Assembly: GCA_035651655.1 (NCBI GenBank)
Contig: DASRFG010000023.1
Location: forward strand, 620,001-684,000
Source of the DNA: Terriglobales bacterium
GTDB lineage: Bacteria > Acidobacteriota > Terriglobia > Terriglobales > Acidobacteriaceae
Direction: 5' to 3'
DNA length: 64,000 bases
Below, one piece after another: positions 28,542-37,187 of the stretch; the first letter of the stretch is position 1, and the number at the start of each line of letters is the position of its first letter. Made by a program: the position numbers and the translations under genes. The notes under the pieces were generated by a model, which was given only the letters and a program-made list of their open reading frames with translations, did no database searches and was not told the origin of the DNA.

Positions 28542-29444
28542 CTATTTCGCCCGCGGATGAGTGCGCTCGTAAACCTGCATCACATGCTTTATTGAGAGCT
28601 GCGTGTAGCGCTGCGTGGTTGAGAGCCGCTCATGCCCCAGCAGTTCCTGAATGGCACGCAGGTCAGCCCCTTCTTCCAGCATATGGGTGCCGAAGGCATG
28701 ACGCAGCGTGTGCGGGTGGACATCAGGCGATAGTCCCTTGGCTACGGCTATTTTCTTTACGATCCGCCCCACACTGCGCGTTGTCAGGCGGCCTCCGCGG
28801 CGGTTTACCAGCAGCGCGGGAGTGCTCCTGCCTGCAGCGGAAATCATCTTGTGGCGTGCTGGCAAATAGCTGTCCAGAGCGGATTTCGCCGATTCTCCGA
28901 AAGGCACAATGCGCTCTTTCTTGCCTTTGCCGCGTACCAGGATTGCCTCGTCGGCTCGGCGAATATCTTCCAGGTTGATGCCGACCAGCTCAGAATTGCG
29001 AATGCCGCAGCCGTAGAGCAGCTCGAGCATCAGTAAGTCGCGCTCAGGAAAAGCCGCTGCTGTTTCCGGCATCTCGCCGTCGAGCACGGCGTTCATCTCT
29101 GAAATCGTGGGGACCCGCGGCAGTTTCTTCGGCAATCGCGGCGTGGCCACCAACGTGGCAGGGTTCTGCTCCACAACGCCCTCGCGCGCCAGCCACCGAT
29201 ACAGGGATCTCACAGCAGCCAGCGCGCGCGCCACTGAGGTCTTGCTCAATCCACGGTCATACAAGTAAGAGAGAAATCCGCGAATGCGGACGTGATCTAT
29301 GTCGTTGAGCCGAGCTTCTCCCAGGTAACCCGAAAAGGCGCGCAGGTCTTTGCGATATGCCGTGATGGTATGGAGAGAGGCGTTGCGCGCCTCCAGATGT
29401 CGCAGAAACTCCTTGACCACGGTGTTGATGTTCGTCTTCAGCAT
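28542..29444 (-). CDS. Tyrosine recombinase (XerC/XerD type)
   Basis: A 300-residue site-specific recombinase of the chromosome-dimer resolution type. The N-terminal SAM-like domain ([26 protein letters not shown]) precedes the catalytic domain. All key residues are present: first Arg in [13 protein letters not shown], Lys in [24 protein letters not shown] (HxxR), His in [15 protein letters not shown] with the active Tyr. It lies directly after a second tyrosine recombinase gene (24-base gap), so the pair may be the XerC/XerD heterotetramer partners. Which is C and which is D cannot be decided from motifs. Confidence 0.93.
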   Translation of the reverse strand: MLKTNINTVVKEFLRHLEARNASLHTITAYRKDLRAFSGYLGEARLNDIDHVRIRGFLSYLYDRGLSKTSVARALAAVRSLYRWLAREGVVEQNPATLVATPRLPKKLPRVPTISEMNAVLDGEMPETAAAFPERDLLMLELLYGCGIRNSELVGINLEDIRRADEAILVRGKGKKERIVPFGESAKSALDSYLPARHKMISAAGRSTPALLVNRRGGRLTTRSVGRIVKKIAVAKGLSPDVHPHTLRHAFGTHMLEEGADLRAIQELLGHERLSTTQRYTQLSIKHVMQVYERTHPRAK

Positions 29445-29468
29445 TGCGTCATTGAATCAACAGTTCAG

Positions 29469-30428
29469 TCAGCCCATCTTCTTCTTCGCCCGCGGATGGT
29501 GCTGGCGATACACATTCTTTAGCCTGTCGAGCGCCACATGGGTGTAAACCTGCGTGGTGCTGATGTCGGCGTGCCCGAGAAGTGTTTGCACGGTGCGCAG
29601 GTCGGCGCCGTTCTCCACCATGTGGGTGGCGCAACTATGGCGAAGCATGTGCGGGCTGGCGTGGCGACCGGTCGAAGTGGAAGCCACGCCAACCATCTGC
29701 CAGACCCGCTGCCGGCTCAACGCTCGACCACCGCGGCCGACGAATACTAAAGGCGAGTTCCCTTCCGCCAGCAGGGTCTTTCGGCCTCGCGCAAGATAAT
29801 CCGTGATCGCAAGTCGCGCGCCGCGGCCCAGCGGCACGATGCGTTCTTTGTCTCCCTTGCCGCGCACCAGCACACAGCCGGAATCGAGTTTCACATCGTC
29901 GAGCTTTACCCCGATGATCTCAGAGACGCGCAGCGCTCCCGCGTAGAGAACCTCCAGCATGGCCCGATCCCGCAGGCCCAGAGCCTCGTCCTGCTTTCCC
30001 ACCGGGGCTTTGGACGGGCGGCGCAGCAGCGCTTCCATTTCTTGCCGGGCAAGCGCTTTGGGAAGCACCTTCCACTGTCGAGGCGATTCCAGGTTCAACG
30101 TGGGATCATGCGTCACATGGCGGTCCAGCAGTAGATAGCGATACAACTGCCGCAGAGCGGAGAGTTTGCGGCCGACCGAGCGACCGTCAACGCCATAAGA
30201 AAGTAATTCCTGGATAAACTCGCTGACCTCTTTGCGGCGAGCGGCGGCCAGCGTACGCTTGCGCTTGCCCAAAAACTCGCAGAACTGGCGGACGTCTGCG
30301 GCGTACGCGGCGATGCTTAGCGGCGCCAGGCCTTTTTCTACCTTCAGAAAGGCAAGAAACGATTGGACCACGCGTTCGTTCGGCGCGCCGGAAGACACGA
30401 CCGTAGTATGCGCGTTATCGGACGCCAT
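29469..30428 (-). CDS. Tyrosine recombinase (XerC/XerD type)
   Basis: The second Xer-like recombinase, 319 residues, with an N-terminal SAM-like domain (VVQSFLAFLKVEKGLAPLSIAAYAADV) and intact catalytic motifs: LYAGALRVSEIIG (Arg), GKGDKERIVPLG (Lys), HMLRHSCATHMVENGADLRTVQ (HxxR), LLGHADISTTQVYTHV (His, Tyr). It is distinct in sequence from the neighbour at 28542 rather than a recent duplicate. Both lie downstream of the DUF72 gene on the minus strand with short gaps (29 and 24 bases), suggesting one transcript. Confidence 0.93.
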   Translation of the reverse strand: MASDNAHTTVVSSGAPNERVVQSFLAFLKVEKGLAPLSIAAYAADVRQFCEFLGKRKRTLAAARRKEVSEFIQELLSYGVDGRSVGRKLSALRQLYRYLLLDRHVTHDPTLNLESPRQWKVLPKALARQEMEALLRRPSKAPVGKQDEALGLRDRAMLEVLYAGALRVSEIIGVKLDDVKLDSGCVLVRGKGDKERIVPLGRGARLAITDYLARGRKTLLAEGNSPLVFVGRGGRALSRQRVWQMVGVASTSTGRHASPHMLRHSCATHMVENGADLRTVQTLLGHADISTTQVYTHVALDRLKNVYRQHHPRAKKKMG

Positions 30429-30457
30429 GGGAATTACGACTAGGCTTCCGCTCAGGT

Positions 30458-31207
30458 TTATGAAACTGCCGACTTGCGCGCGGGTTCGACTGCTACAGCG
30501 CCGGCATTCTCCAGCAATTCAGCGGCGTACAGCGCGCCTTCCGGAGTGTCCTCGTGCTTGAAAAATGTGAATACTTCGCGACCGGTTAATAATTGTTGCC
30601 CCATCTTCTCCGCGATCTCCTTGCGCTCCGCTTCGGAGTATTCGGGTTTGCGCAAACGGTAATAGCAGAAATCGGCAGTGCAGACATCCGGGCAGGTCAA
30701 ATCTTCGCTCTCCGCCACACATAGCGCCGCATTGTGTTTCCTCAGGACCTCGTACACGGAATCAGAAAACCACGAAAGGTGGCGGAACTCGAAAGCGCAG
30801 CGCAGGGCGGGTGGCAGGGTGCCCAGGAAATTCCCCAATGTCACCGGGTCAGCCTTGAAGTTGGGCGGCAGCTGGAACAGCGCTGGGCCGAGCTTGCCGG
30901 CGCGCAGCAGCGGCTCCAGCGAGCCCACAAATCTGCGCACCATCTCGTCCGTATCTTTCAAGCGCTTGATGTGTGTAATCACCTGATGGGCCTTAACGCA
31001 AAAGCAGAACTCCTCGGGCGTTTCGTCAATCCAGTTCAGCAGGCTTTTCTCGCTCGGGAGATGGCGGAAGGTGTAGTTCACCTCCACCGCGTTCAACCGA
31101 CTAGCGTAATAGTTCAGGAATTTTTTCTGGGCCAGTTTGGGCGGATAAAAGGCCGGCTTCCAGTTTGGGTATGCCCAGCCCGAAGTCCCTGCATGCAGTT
31201 TGACCAT
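30458..31207 (-). CDS. DUF72 family protein (YecE-like)
   Basis: A 249-residue TIM-barrel-like protein of the DUF72 family, function unknown. The typical features are GTSGWAYPNWK..FYP near the N-terminus, LNAVEVNYTFRHLPSEKSLLNW, FCVKAHQVITH, FELPPNF-like LFQLPPNFKADP, FEFRHLSWFSDSVYEVLRKHNAALCVAES, and a C-terminal FTFFKHEDTPEGALYAAELLE. Genes of this family often occur next to DNA ligase/LigD genes, as here (31233). It sits between the LigD-like gene (25-base gap) and the recombinases, probably in one operon. Confidence 0.93.
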   Translation of the reverse strand: MVKLHAGTSGWAYPNWKPAFYPPKLAQKKFLNYYASRLNAVEVNYTFRHLPSEKSLLNWIDETPEEFCFCVKAHQVITHIKRLKDTDEMVRRFVGSLEPLLRAGKLGPALFQLPPNFKADPVTLGNFLGTLPPALRCAFEFRHLSWFSDSVYEVLRKHNAALCVAESEDLTCPDVCTADFCYYRLRKPEYSEAERKEIAEKMGQQLLTGREVFTFFKHEDTPEGALYAAELLENAGAVAVEPARKSAVS

Positions 31208-31232
31208 GATAATTTTCCCCGGAGCTGCTCCT

Positions 31233-32339
31233 CTAGGCTCGTTTCCGGGGAGATGCTTTTCTGGAAGTTGCTCCCGCCCGGGTGGTGCTCTTGGGCGGCG
31301 CCACTCGCCTGGTTTTTGGACGACCAGCTCCGGCGGCTAGCGATTTGACCGCACTCAGTTTCTCAGCCGCGGGGCCCTCAATAGCTCCCAAATCCGGCAA
31401 CTTTTGCTTCAGCTCCAGCACGGGCACAAAGAGATCTCCTGATTTCTCCATTCGTTCGATTACTTGCGCAGCCTCGAACACGAGCATACTGGCATTCTTC
31501 CTGGCGAGAGCCTGCTCGACCTCCTCCCAGGTTACGGGGGTGGACCCTGTCGGCCGTTCTTTTGCCCGTAGAGAATAGACGCAAACCGTCGTCTTGTGGT
31601 CGTCGTTCTGGCTCCAGTCCACGAAGACCTTCCCCACGCGCAGCACCTTCTTCATGTCAGAGACTACCTTGTCCGGGTGCTCCCGTTCGAGCAGCCGCGC
31701 CAAAGCATGCGCGAAACCCTTGGTCTGATCGTAGGTCACCGGGGTGTTCAGCGGGACATAAACCTGGAGGCCCTTCGAGCCGGATGTCTTGGCAAAGCTT
31801 TGCAGGCCGAAGTGCCCCAGCACCTGCCTCACCCGCAGCCCTACTTCGCAGCATTGCACGATGTTCGCCGGTTCGCCGGGATCAAGGTCAAAAACCATCA
31901 TGGTCGGCCGCATGATGTCTTTCGCCAATGACAGTGATGTGTGCAGCTCGAGGTCGGCAAGATTCGCGGCCCACACCAGCGTGGGCAGGTCTTCGACCAG
32001 GCAGTAGTCCATCCAGCGGTTATTGCCCTCGCTCCAGACCTTGGCTGTCTTTACCCATTCAGGCCGGTGGCTTGGACAGTTCTTCTCATAGAAGTGCTGT
32101 CCGGTAACCCCGTTCGGGTATCGCTTCATGGTGAGGGGTCGGCCGCGCAGGTGGGGTAGGAGCACCGGGGCGATGCGAACGTAATAATCAATGACCTGGC
32201 CTTTGGTGAAACCGACCGCCGGATACATCACCTTGTCCAGGTTGGAGAGCTCAAGGTGCTTGCCTTGAATTTCGACATTCGTGGTTGTTCTAGCCACTGA
32301 TTCTTTCCCATTGACCACCGCTATCGCGGCGGCAGACAT
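31233..32339 (-). CDS. Stand-alone LigD polymerase (PolDom/AEP primase) domain protein
   Basis: A 368-residue protein matching the archaeo-eukaryotic primase-type polymerase domain of bacterial LigD, the non-homologous end-joining enzyme. Residues about 25-280 hold LSNLDKVMYPAVGFTKGQVIDYY, LTMKRYPNGVTGQHFYEKNCPSH, WAANLADLELHTSLS, the catalytic DLDPG (D151, D153), TSGSKGLQVYVP (185-196) and the third acidic residue in DWSQND (D241). The ligase and nuclease domains of full-length LigD are absent, and no Ku gene is in the window. The C-terminal 60 residues are basic and Ala/Pro-rich (PKSTTRAGATSRKASPRKRA), likely for DNA binding. It is likely a gap-filling polymerase acting with a ligase encoded elsewhere (inference). 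Confidence 0.92.
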   Translation of the reverse strand: MSAAAIAVVNGKESVARTTTNVEIQGKHLELSNLDKVMYPAVGFTKGQVIDYYVRIAPVLLPHLRGRPLTMKRYPNGVTGQHFYEKNCPSHRPEWVKTAKVWSEGNNRWMDYCLVEDLPTLVWAANLADLELHTSLSLAKDIMRPTMMVFDLDPGEPANIVQCCEVGLRVRQVLGHFGLQSFAKTSGSKGLQVYVPLNTPVTYDQTKGFAHALARLLEREHPDKVVSDMKKVLRVGKVFVDWSQNDDHKTTVCVYSLRAKERPTGSTPVTWEEVEQALARKNASMLVFEAAQVIERMEKSGDLFVPVLELKQKLPDLGAIEGPAAEKLSAVKSLAAGAGRPKTRRVAPPKSTTRAGATSRKASPRKRA

Positions 32340-32416
32340 CTAGGTCCTCACATCTTGGATGCTGCAAGACCAGCCACAAGCCCAGCCGGGCAAAAGCCTG
32401 CTTCTTCTCACTTTTT

Positions 32417-33325
32417 GTGCAACGCCACAACTGCTTGCTGCGGCGCAACATCCAAGCCTCTGTGCCTGAACGCGAAGCTAAAGCGCTGCCCATCAGTTCC
32501 TCTGTCCCGCCCGTCTTTCCGCCGGAACAGGAACAGCTTTTTCGCGAGGTCTTGGGAGTATTGAATAACGCCCAGGTGCCCTACGTCGTTTCGGGCGCTT
32601 TCGCTCTGCAGCAGCATACCGGAATCGGGCGCGACACGAAGGATTTGGATGTTTTCTTGCCCCCGGAAAATGTCCGTGGCGCCCTTGAAGCTCTGATTAA
32701 CGATGGCTTCAGTTGCGATGTTGCCGACCCGGTTTGGCTGGCAAAAGCACATCGCGGTGACTTCTACGTTGACCTGATCTGTGGCATGAGCAATGGAGTC
32801 ATAACCGTGGATCCCTCCTGGATCCAGCGCGGATCGCCCGCCGAGCTGTTCGGCGTGCCAACGCAAGTGCTTGCACCGGAAGAGTTGATCGCCTCCAAGC
32901 TGTTTGTCACCCGGCGGGAGCGATTCGACGGCGCCGACATCGCGCACGTTATCTTTGGCACTCGGGGTCTGCTGGACTGGCAACGTTTACTGGAACTTGC
33001 CGGAGCACACTGGGGAGTGCTGTTCTGGCAACTGGTGCTCTTCCAATACGTTTACCCGGCGCACGCCACCTTTGTGCCAGGTCATGTGTGGCACGACCTG
33101 CTAGGCCGATTCCAGGAAGAATTGCAGCACCCAGACCCCAAAGCGGAGTTTCGCGGCAGCTTAATTGACGAGAAGATGTTCGCCATTGATGTGAATGAGT
33201 GGGGCATGGCGAACCTGGTGGATGAGGCGCGGGATCGTAGAGAGCCTAAGCTCTCTCTGCCGGAAACCTGCCCGGTTGCCCATCTGGACGTTCCGCCGGC
33301 GGACCCGGAGCGCAAAGCCTCGTAA
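32417..33325 (+). CDS. Nucleotidyltransferase family protein
   Basis: A 302-residue protein (GTG start at 32417) with a nucleotidyltransferase-fold core: VPYVVSGAFALQQHTGIGRDTKDLDVFL holds the SG (59-60) and paired Asp (77 and 79), with a third acidic site near DFYVDLICG. The rest (VLAPEELIASKLFVTRRERFDGADIAHVI) resembles families of uncharacterised nucleotidyltransferases, some of which form toxin-antitoxin pairs (AbiEii-like). No neighbouring antitoxin candidate is visible: the adjacent plus-strand gene is a metallophosphoesterase 5 bases downstream, likely cotranscribed. The substrate is unknown. Confidence 0.75.
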   Translation: MQRHNCLLRRNIQASVPEREAKALPISSSVPPVFPPEQEQLFREVLGVLNNAQVPYVVSGAFALQQHTGIGRDTKDLDVFLPPENVRGALEALINDGFSCDVADPVWLAKAHRGDFYVDLICGMSNGVITVDPSWIQRGSPAELFGVPTQVLAPEELIASKLFVTRRERFDGADIAHVIFGTRGLLDWQRLLELAGAHWGVLFWQLVLFQYVYPAHATFVPGHVWHDLLGRFQEELQHPDPKAEFRGSLIDEKMFAIDVNEWGMANLVDEARDRREPKLSLPETCPVAHLDVPPADPERKAS

Positions 33326-33330
33326 GCACG

Positions 33331-34038
33331 ATGAGAATCGCTGCCACAGCCGATTTACATTTCAGCCCACAAAGCTACGATCGCATCCGCGATCAAATGA
33401 GCCGCATACGCGACCAGGCGGACCTGCTTATTGTTGCCGGTGACTTGACGAATTACGGCACCGTACAGGAAATGGAATCGTTGCTGAACGCATTAGTACG
33501 GGTGCGCGTACCCGTGGTCGCCGTGCTCGGCAATCACGATTACGAGAGCGGTCACGAAGTTGAACTGATGCGGATGATGACTGCGGAAGGAATCAAAGTT
33601 TTGGACGGCACTGCTTACGAACGCGATGGTGTCGGATTCGCCGGCACCAAAGGATTTGCCGGTGGGTTCGGTCGAGGTGTCCTTACCGCATTCGGCGAGG
33701 CGCCCATAAAAGCTTTTGTTCAAGCAGGAATTGATGAGGCGTTGAAGCTGGAGCGCGCCATGGCGCAATTGCGCACGGAAAAGCGCGTGGTGGTATTGCA
33801 CTACGCGCCTATTGGCGCCACCGTTCAAGGCGAGGTACCGGAGATTTATCCTTATTTGGGGACATCTCGTCTCGGAGAAGTGGTTGATCGTCACGGCGCA
33901 AACGCGGTTGTTCATGGCCACGCCCACCACGGCCACCCCGAAGGCCGAACCACGGCTGGTATACCCGTTTACAACGTGGGATTGCCGCTGCTCATGTCAC
34001 GCGATTCGGCAACGCCCTACCGTATTATTGACCTCTAG
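33331..34038 (+). CDS. Metallophosphoesterase (calcineurin-like)
   Basis: A 235-residue calcineurin-like phosphoesterase. Metal-binding motifs occur in order: TADLHFSP (DxH), VAGDLTNYG, VLGNHDYESG (GNHD), HYAPIG, and VHGHAHHGHPEG (GHxH). These are the residues that bind two metal ions. The specific substrate is not evident. The start is 5 bases past the nucleotidyltransferase stop, so the two are probably made together. Confidence 0.9.
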   Translation: MRIAATADLHFSPQSYDRIRDQMSRIRDQADLLIVAGDLTNYGTVQEMESLLNALVRVRVPVVAVLGNHDYESGHEVELMRMMTAEGIKVLDGTAYERDGVGFAGTKGFAGGFGRGVLTAFGEAPIKAFVQAGIDEALKLERAMAQLRTEKRVVVLHYAPIGATVQGEVPEIYPYLGTSRLGEVVDRHGANAVVHGHAHHGHPEGRTTAGIPVYNVGLPLLMSRDSATPYRIIDL

Positions 34039-34109
34039 GGTTTGACAATCCAAGGTCTCACCTCTTAACTTCGATGTTTCCCTTCCGGCAGCAACTCTTT
34101 GGAGGTCGG

Positions 34110-35633
34110 ATGACATTCCGGATTGCCAGACTCATCGTCGTGCTTGTTATCTTCACCCAATTCGGTTGGTCACAAGATATTGCTTCCTTTGAAAAGCGCA
34201 TCACCGTGAAGCAACTTCCGAACGGCCTCACGCTGCTGGTCATGGAGCGGCCGGAAGCTCCGGTCTTCGCGTTTAACACCATTGTGGATTCGGGTTCAGT
34301 GCAGGACCCCAATGGCGAGACCGGTATCGCCCACATGTTCGAGCACATGGCCTTCAAGGGCACCGACAAGATTGGCACCACCAACTACGCAGCGGAAAAA
34401 GTTGCCCTCGAAAAAGTGGAAAAGGCCTATGCCGCTTATCGCCAAGAGAAATACAAGATGGTGGGCCGAGATCCGCAGAAAGTTGCGGCGCTGGAAAAAG
34501 CCTGGAGGGACGCAATCGCCGAAGCCGACAAGTACGTTATCAAGAACCAGTTTGGCCAGCTTGTCGAGGCGAACGGCGGCGAAGATTTAAATGCTTCCAC
34601 CAGTTGGGACGAGACGGAATATCACTATTCCATGCCAGCGAACCGGGTCGAGGTCTGGGCCTATCTGGAATCTGAGCGTTTCCTGCATCCCGTGATGCGC
34701 GAGTTCTATAAGGAGCGCGACGTTGTCATGGAAGAGCGCCGCATGCGTACCGATAGCCAACCCATCGGGCGGTTGATAGAGAAATTCCTGACCACCGCAT
34801 TCGAAACATTCTCCTACCATCGGCCGACGGTTGGTTGGATGTCAGACCTGCAGTATTTCTCCGCCAGCGACGCCAAACAGTTTTTTGACACCTACTACGT
34901 GCCGGCAAACATGGTGGTGGCGGTGGTCGGAGAGGTGAAAGCTGCGGAGGTAATGCCCATCATGGAGAAATATTTTGGCAGGCTGCCCGCGCGCCCCAAA
35001 CCGGAACCAATCCACACCGAGGAGCCGCCGCAGAATTCGCAACGCGAAGCCGTGCTGCACGAAATAGCTCAACCTTTTTACCTTGAAGGCTATCACCGCC
35101 CGGATTATCGCGACCCGGACGACGCAGTTTACGATGTGATGACTGACCTAATGTCGGATGGCCGTACCTCTCGGCTCTTTCGCACACTGGTTCGAGACAA
35201 GAAAATCGCCGCAGATGCGGCCGGCTTCAGCGGATTTCCCGGAACTAAGTACCCTCATCTGTTTGCCTTTTACGCGGTCCCTATACCCGGCCACAGCACC
35301 GAAGAGTTGCGGCAGGCAATCCACGCAGAAATCGAGCGCCTTAAGACCACCGACGTAACCGACGAAGAAATGAAAATGGTCAAGACTCGGCTGCGGGCCA
35401 ATCTTATTCGTGGCTTGGACGACAACGCTGGATTGGCGTCCCAGCTGGCAACCCATCAGGTCCGGTTCGGCGACTGGCGTGAACTGTTTCGCGAAATAGA
35501 CCGTGTGGAGAAGGTCAGCAAGGCTGATGTTCGCCGCGTTGCCAACAAAACTTTCACCCCAGAAAACCGGACGGTAGGCGTTATTGAGAACCGTCCTTCG
35601 CCAGCGCCAGCAAAGGCCGGGGGTGCCCAATGA
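34110..35633 (+). CDS. M16 family zinc metalloprotease (active subunit)
   Basis: A secreted zinc protease of the insulinase/M16 family. ATG 34110 is preferred: GGAGG lies 9 bases upstream and the protein then starts with a signal peptide (MTFRIARLIVVLVIFTQFGWSQDI). Residues near 65-75 hold the inverse zinc motif HMFEH (HxxEH, GIAHMFEHMAFKGT), followed by the distal Glu in the typical NGGEDLNASTSWDETEYHYSMP and an LESERF segment. The C-terminal half repeats the M16 fold without the zinc site (about 260-507). It overlaps the next gene by 4 bases; that gene encodes a partner lacking the HxxEH motif, so the two likely form a heterodimer in the periplasm or envelope. Confidence 0.93.
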   Translation: MTFRIARLIVVLVIFTQFGWSQDIASFEKRITVKQLPNGLTLLVMERPEAPVFAFNTIVDSGSVQDPNGETGIAHMFEHMAFKGTDKIGTTNYAAEKVALEKVEKAYAAYRQEKYKMVGRDPQKVAALEKAWRDAIAEADKYVIKNQFGQLVEANGGEDLNASTSWDETEYHYSMPANRVEVWAYLESERFLHPVMREFYKERDVVMEERRMRTDSQPIGRLIEKFLTTAFETFSYHRPTVGWMSDLQYFSASDAKQFFDTYYVPANMVVAVVGEVKAAEVMPIMEKYFGRLPARPKPEPIHTEEPPQNSQREAVLHEIAQPFYLEGYHRPDYRDPDDAVYDVMTDLMSDGRTSRLFRTLVRDKKIAADAAGFSGFPGTKYPHLFAFYAVPIPGHSTEELRQAIHAEIERLKTTDVTDEEMKMVKTRLRANLIRGLDDNAGLASQLATHQVRFGDWRELFREIDRVEKVSKADVRRVANKTFTPENRTVGVIENRPSPAPAKAGGAQ

Positions 35634-37096
35634 CGTTTTGCTCAAAAATATTGGCCGCGCTCTTGCTGCTTGCGACAGCCATGTTTGCCCAGGTTCCCGA
35701 TCTGGAAAACATCAAGATTCCGCCACTGCCAGATTTTCATCCGGTACAGCCCAAGCGCATTCAGCTCTCCAATGGCATGGTGATCTTCTTACAAGAGGAC
35801 CACGAGCTACCTCTCATCGACGGTGTTGCCAGAATCCGCGGTGGATCACGTGCTGAACCGGCCCAGAAAACCGGTCTGGTGAGCATCTACGGCGAAGTCT
35901 GGCGTACCGGTGGCACAACCAAGCGAACCGGGGACCAGCTAGATGACTTATTGGAGGCCCACGCAGCCAAAGTTGAAACCAGCGGTGGCGCGGACTCAAC
36001 TTCCATTTCCTTGTCTTGCCTGAAGCAGGATTTCGTCGATGTTTTTACCGCCTTCGTCGAAGTGATGCGGCAGCCCGCATTTCGCGAAGACAAAATAGAG
36101 CTGGCTAAGTTTCAGGAGAATACCGCTATTTCGCGCCGCAACGACGACATCAACCAGATTGCCGGGCGGGAGGCAGCTAAGCTAGCCTACGGCCCCCAGA
36201 ACCCCTACGCCCGCACCGCCGAGTACACAACTGTGGCTGCAATTACCCGCGATGATCTGGTTCGCTGGCACCAGACTTACGTACATCCCAACAACATCAT
36301 CCTGGGGTTGGTTGGGGATTTCGACACCGCCCAGATGGAAGCACGTCTGCGCCAGACATTTGACCCGTGGCCTGCTGGTCCGCCGGCAAAGGAGCCAGTC
36401 CTGGAATTCCATAAGGCAAAGCCTGGCTACTACCTGGTGGCAAAAGAAGACGTCAACCAGAGCCTGATCCGCATGATTGACTTGGGGACAACGCGTCGGA
36501 ATCCCGACTACCACGCTATCGACGTATTCAACGAGGCCTTCGCGAGCGGATTTTCTTCACGGCTGTTTAAGGAACTCCGTACCCGCCAGGGCCTTGCCTA
36601 TTCCGTCGGCGGTGGTGTGGGGGCTGCGTACGATCATCCCGGCATAACCGATTTCGGAATTGGCACCAAGAGCCAGACAACCATTGCGTCGATCCAGGCC
36701 ATGTACCGCGAAATTGACGACCTGCAACCTCATCCCGTTACCACTGAAGAACTCAAGCGCGCTAAAGATTACATCCTCAATTCGTTCGTTTTTAATTACG
36801 ACTCGCCTTCGAAAGTGTTGCGCGAGCGCATGGCCTACGAGTTCTATCATTACCCTCCCGATTTTCTGGAGCGCTTTCGCGTTGGGATTGAGAAAGTAAA
36901 AAGTGAAGACGTGATGCGTGTGCCCCAGAAGTACATTCACAAAGATCAGTTCTCGGTATTGGTAGTGGGAAACACGCAGGAGTTCGACCGGCCGCTCTCT
37001 TCACTCGGCCCAGTCACCAACATAGACATAACCATACCCGGCTCGCCAGAAGCATCCGGGCCTGCGAAGCCGGGAGCGGCGGCCCCACCGCAGTGA
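35630..37096 (+). CDS. M16 family protein lacking the catalytic motif (non-catalytic partner)
   Basis: A 488-residue M16-fold protein starting with an ATGA overlap to the protease gene and a signal peptide (MTFCSKILAALLLLATAMFAQ). The expected HxxEH region reads GLVSIYGEVWRTGGT, with no zinc ligands, so it should not be catalytic by itself. The C-terminal M16 half is well kept (LVAKEDVNQSLIRMIDLGTTRRNPDYHAIDVFNEAFASGFSSRLFKELRTRQGLAYSVGGG). The Arg and Tyr of RTRQGLAYSV-like motifs, which contribute to substrate binding, remain. Active/inactive M16 pairs are known in bacteria. The tail is Pro/Ala/Gly-rich. Confidence 0.9.
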   Translation: MTFCSKILAALLLLATAMFAQVPDLENIKIPPLPDFHPVQPKRIQLSNGMVIFLQEDHELPLIDGVARIRGGSRAEPAQKTGLVSIYGEVWRTGGTTKRTGDQLDDLLEAHAAKVETSGGADSTSISLSCLKQDFVDVFTAFVEVMRQPAFREDKIELAKFQENTAISRRNDDINQIAGREAAKLAYGPQNPYARTAEYTTVAAITRDDLVRWHQTYVHPNNIILGLVGDFDTAQMEARLRQTFDPWPAGPPAKEPVLEFHKAKPGYYLVAKEDVNQSLIRMIDLGTTRRNPDYHAIDVFNEAFASGFSSRLFKELRTRQGLAYSVGGGVGAAYDHPGITDFGIGTKSQTTIASIQAMYREIDDLQPHPVTTEELKRAKDYILNSFVFNYDSPSKVLRERMAYEFYHYPPDFLERFRVGIEKVKSEDVMRVPQKYIHKDQFSVLVVGNTQEFDRPLSSLGPVTNIDITIPGSPEASGPAKPGAAAPPQ

Positions 37097-37187
37097 CCAA
37101 CTCGGCTCTTTGACTTCCCCGCCCACGCAGCGTTATGCTTTATAGGCGAATAAAAAGCGAATATCTCTACGAGATGCGCTCTGCTTT

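Noticed and set aside
28458-30457. dif site next to the Xer genes
   Set aside because: No 28-base site with two recombinase arms and a 6-base centre was recognised; the hairpins at 28477-28535 do not fit a dif layout.
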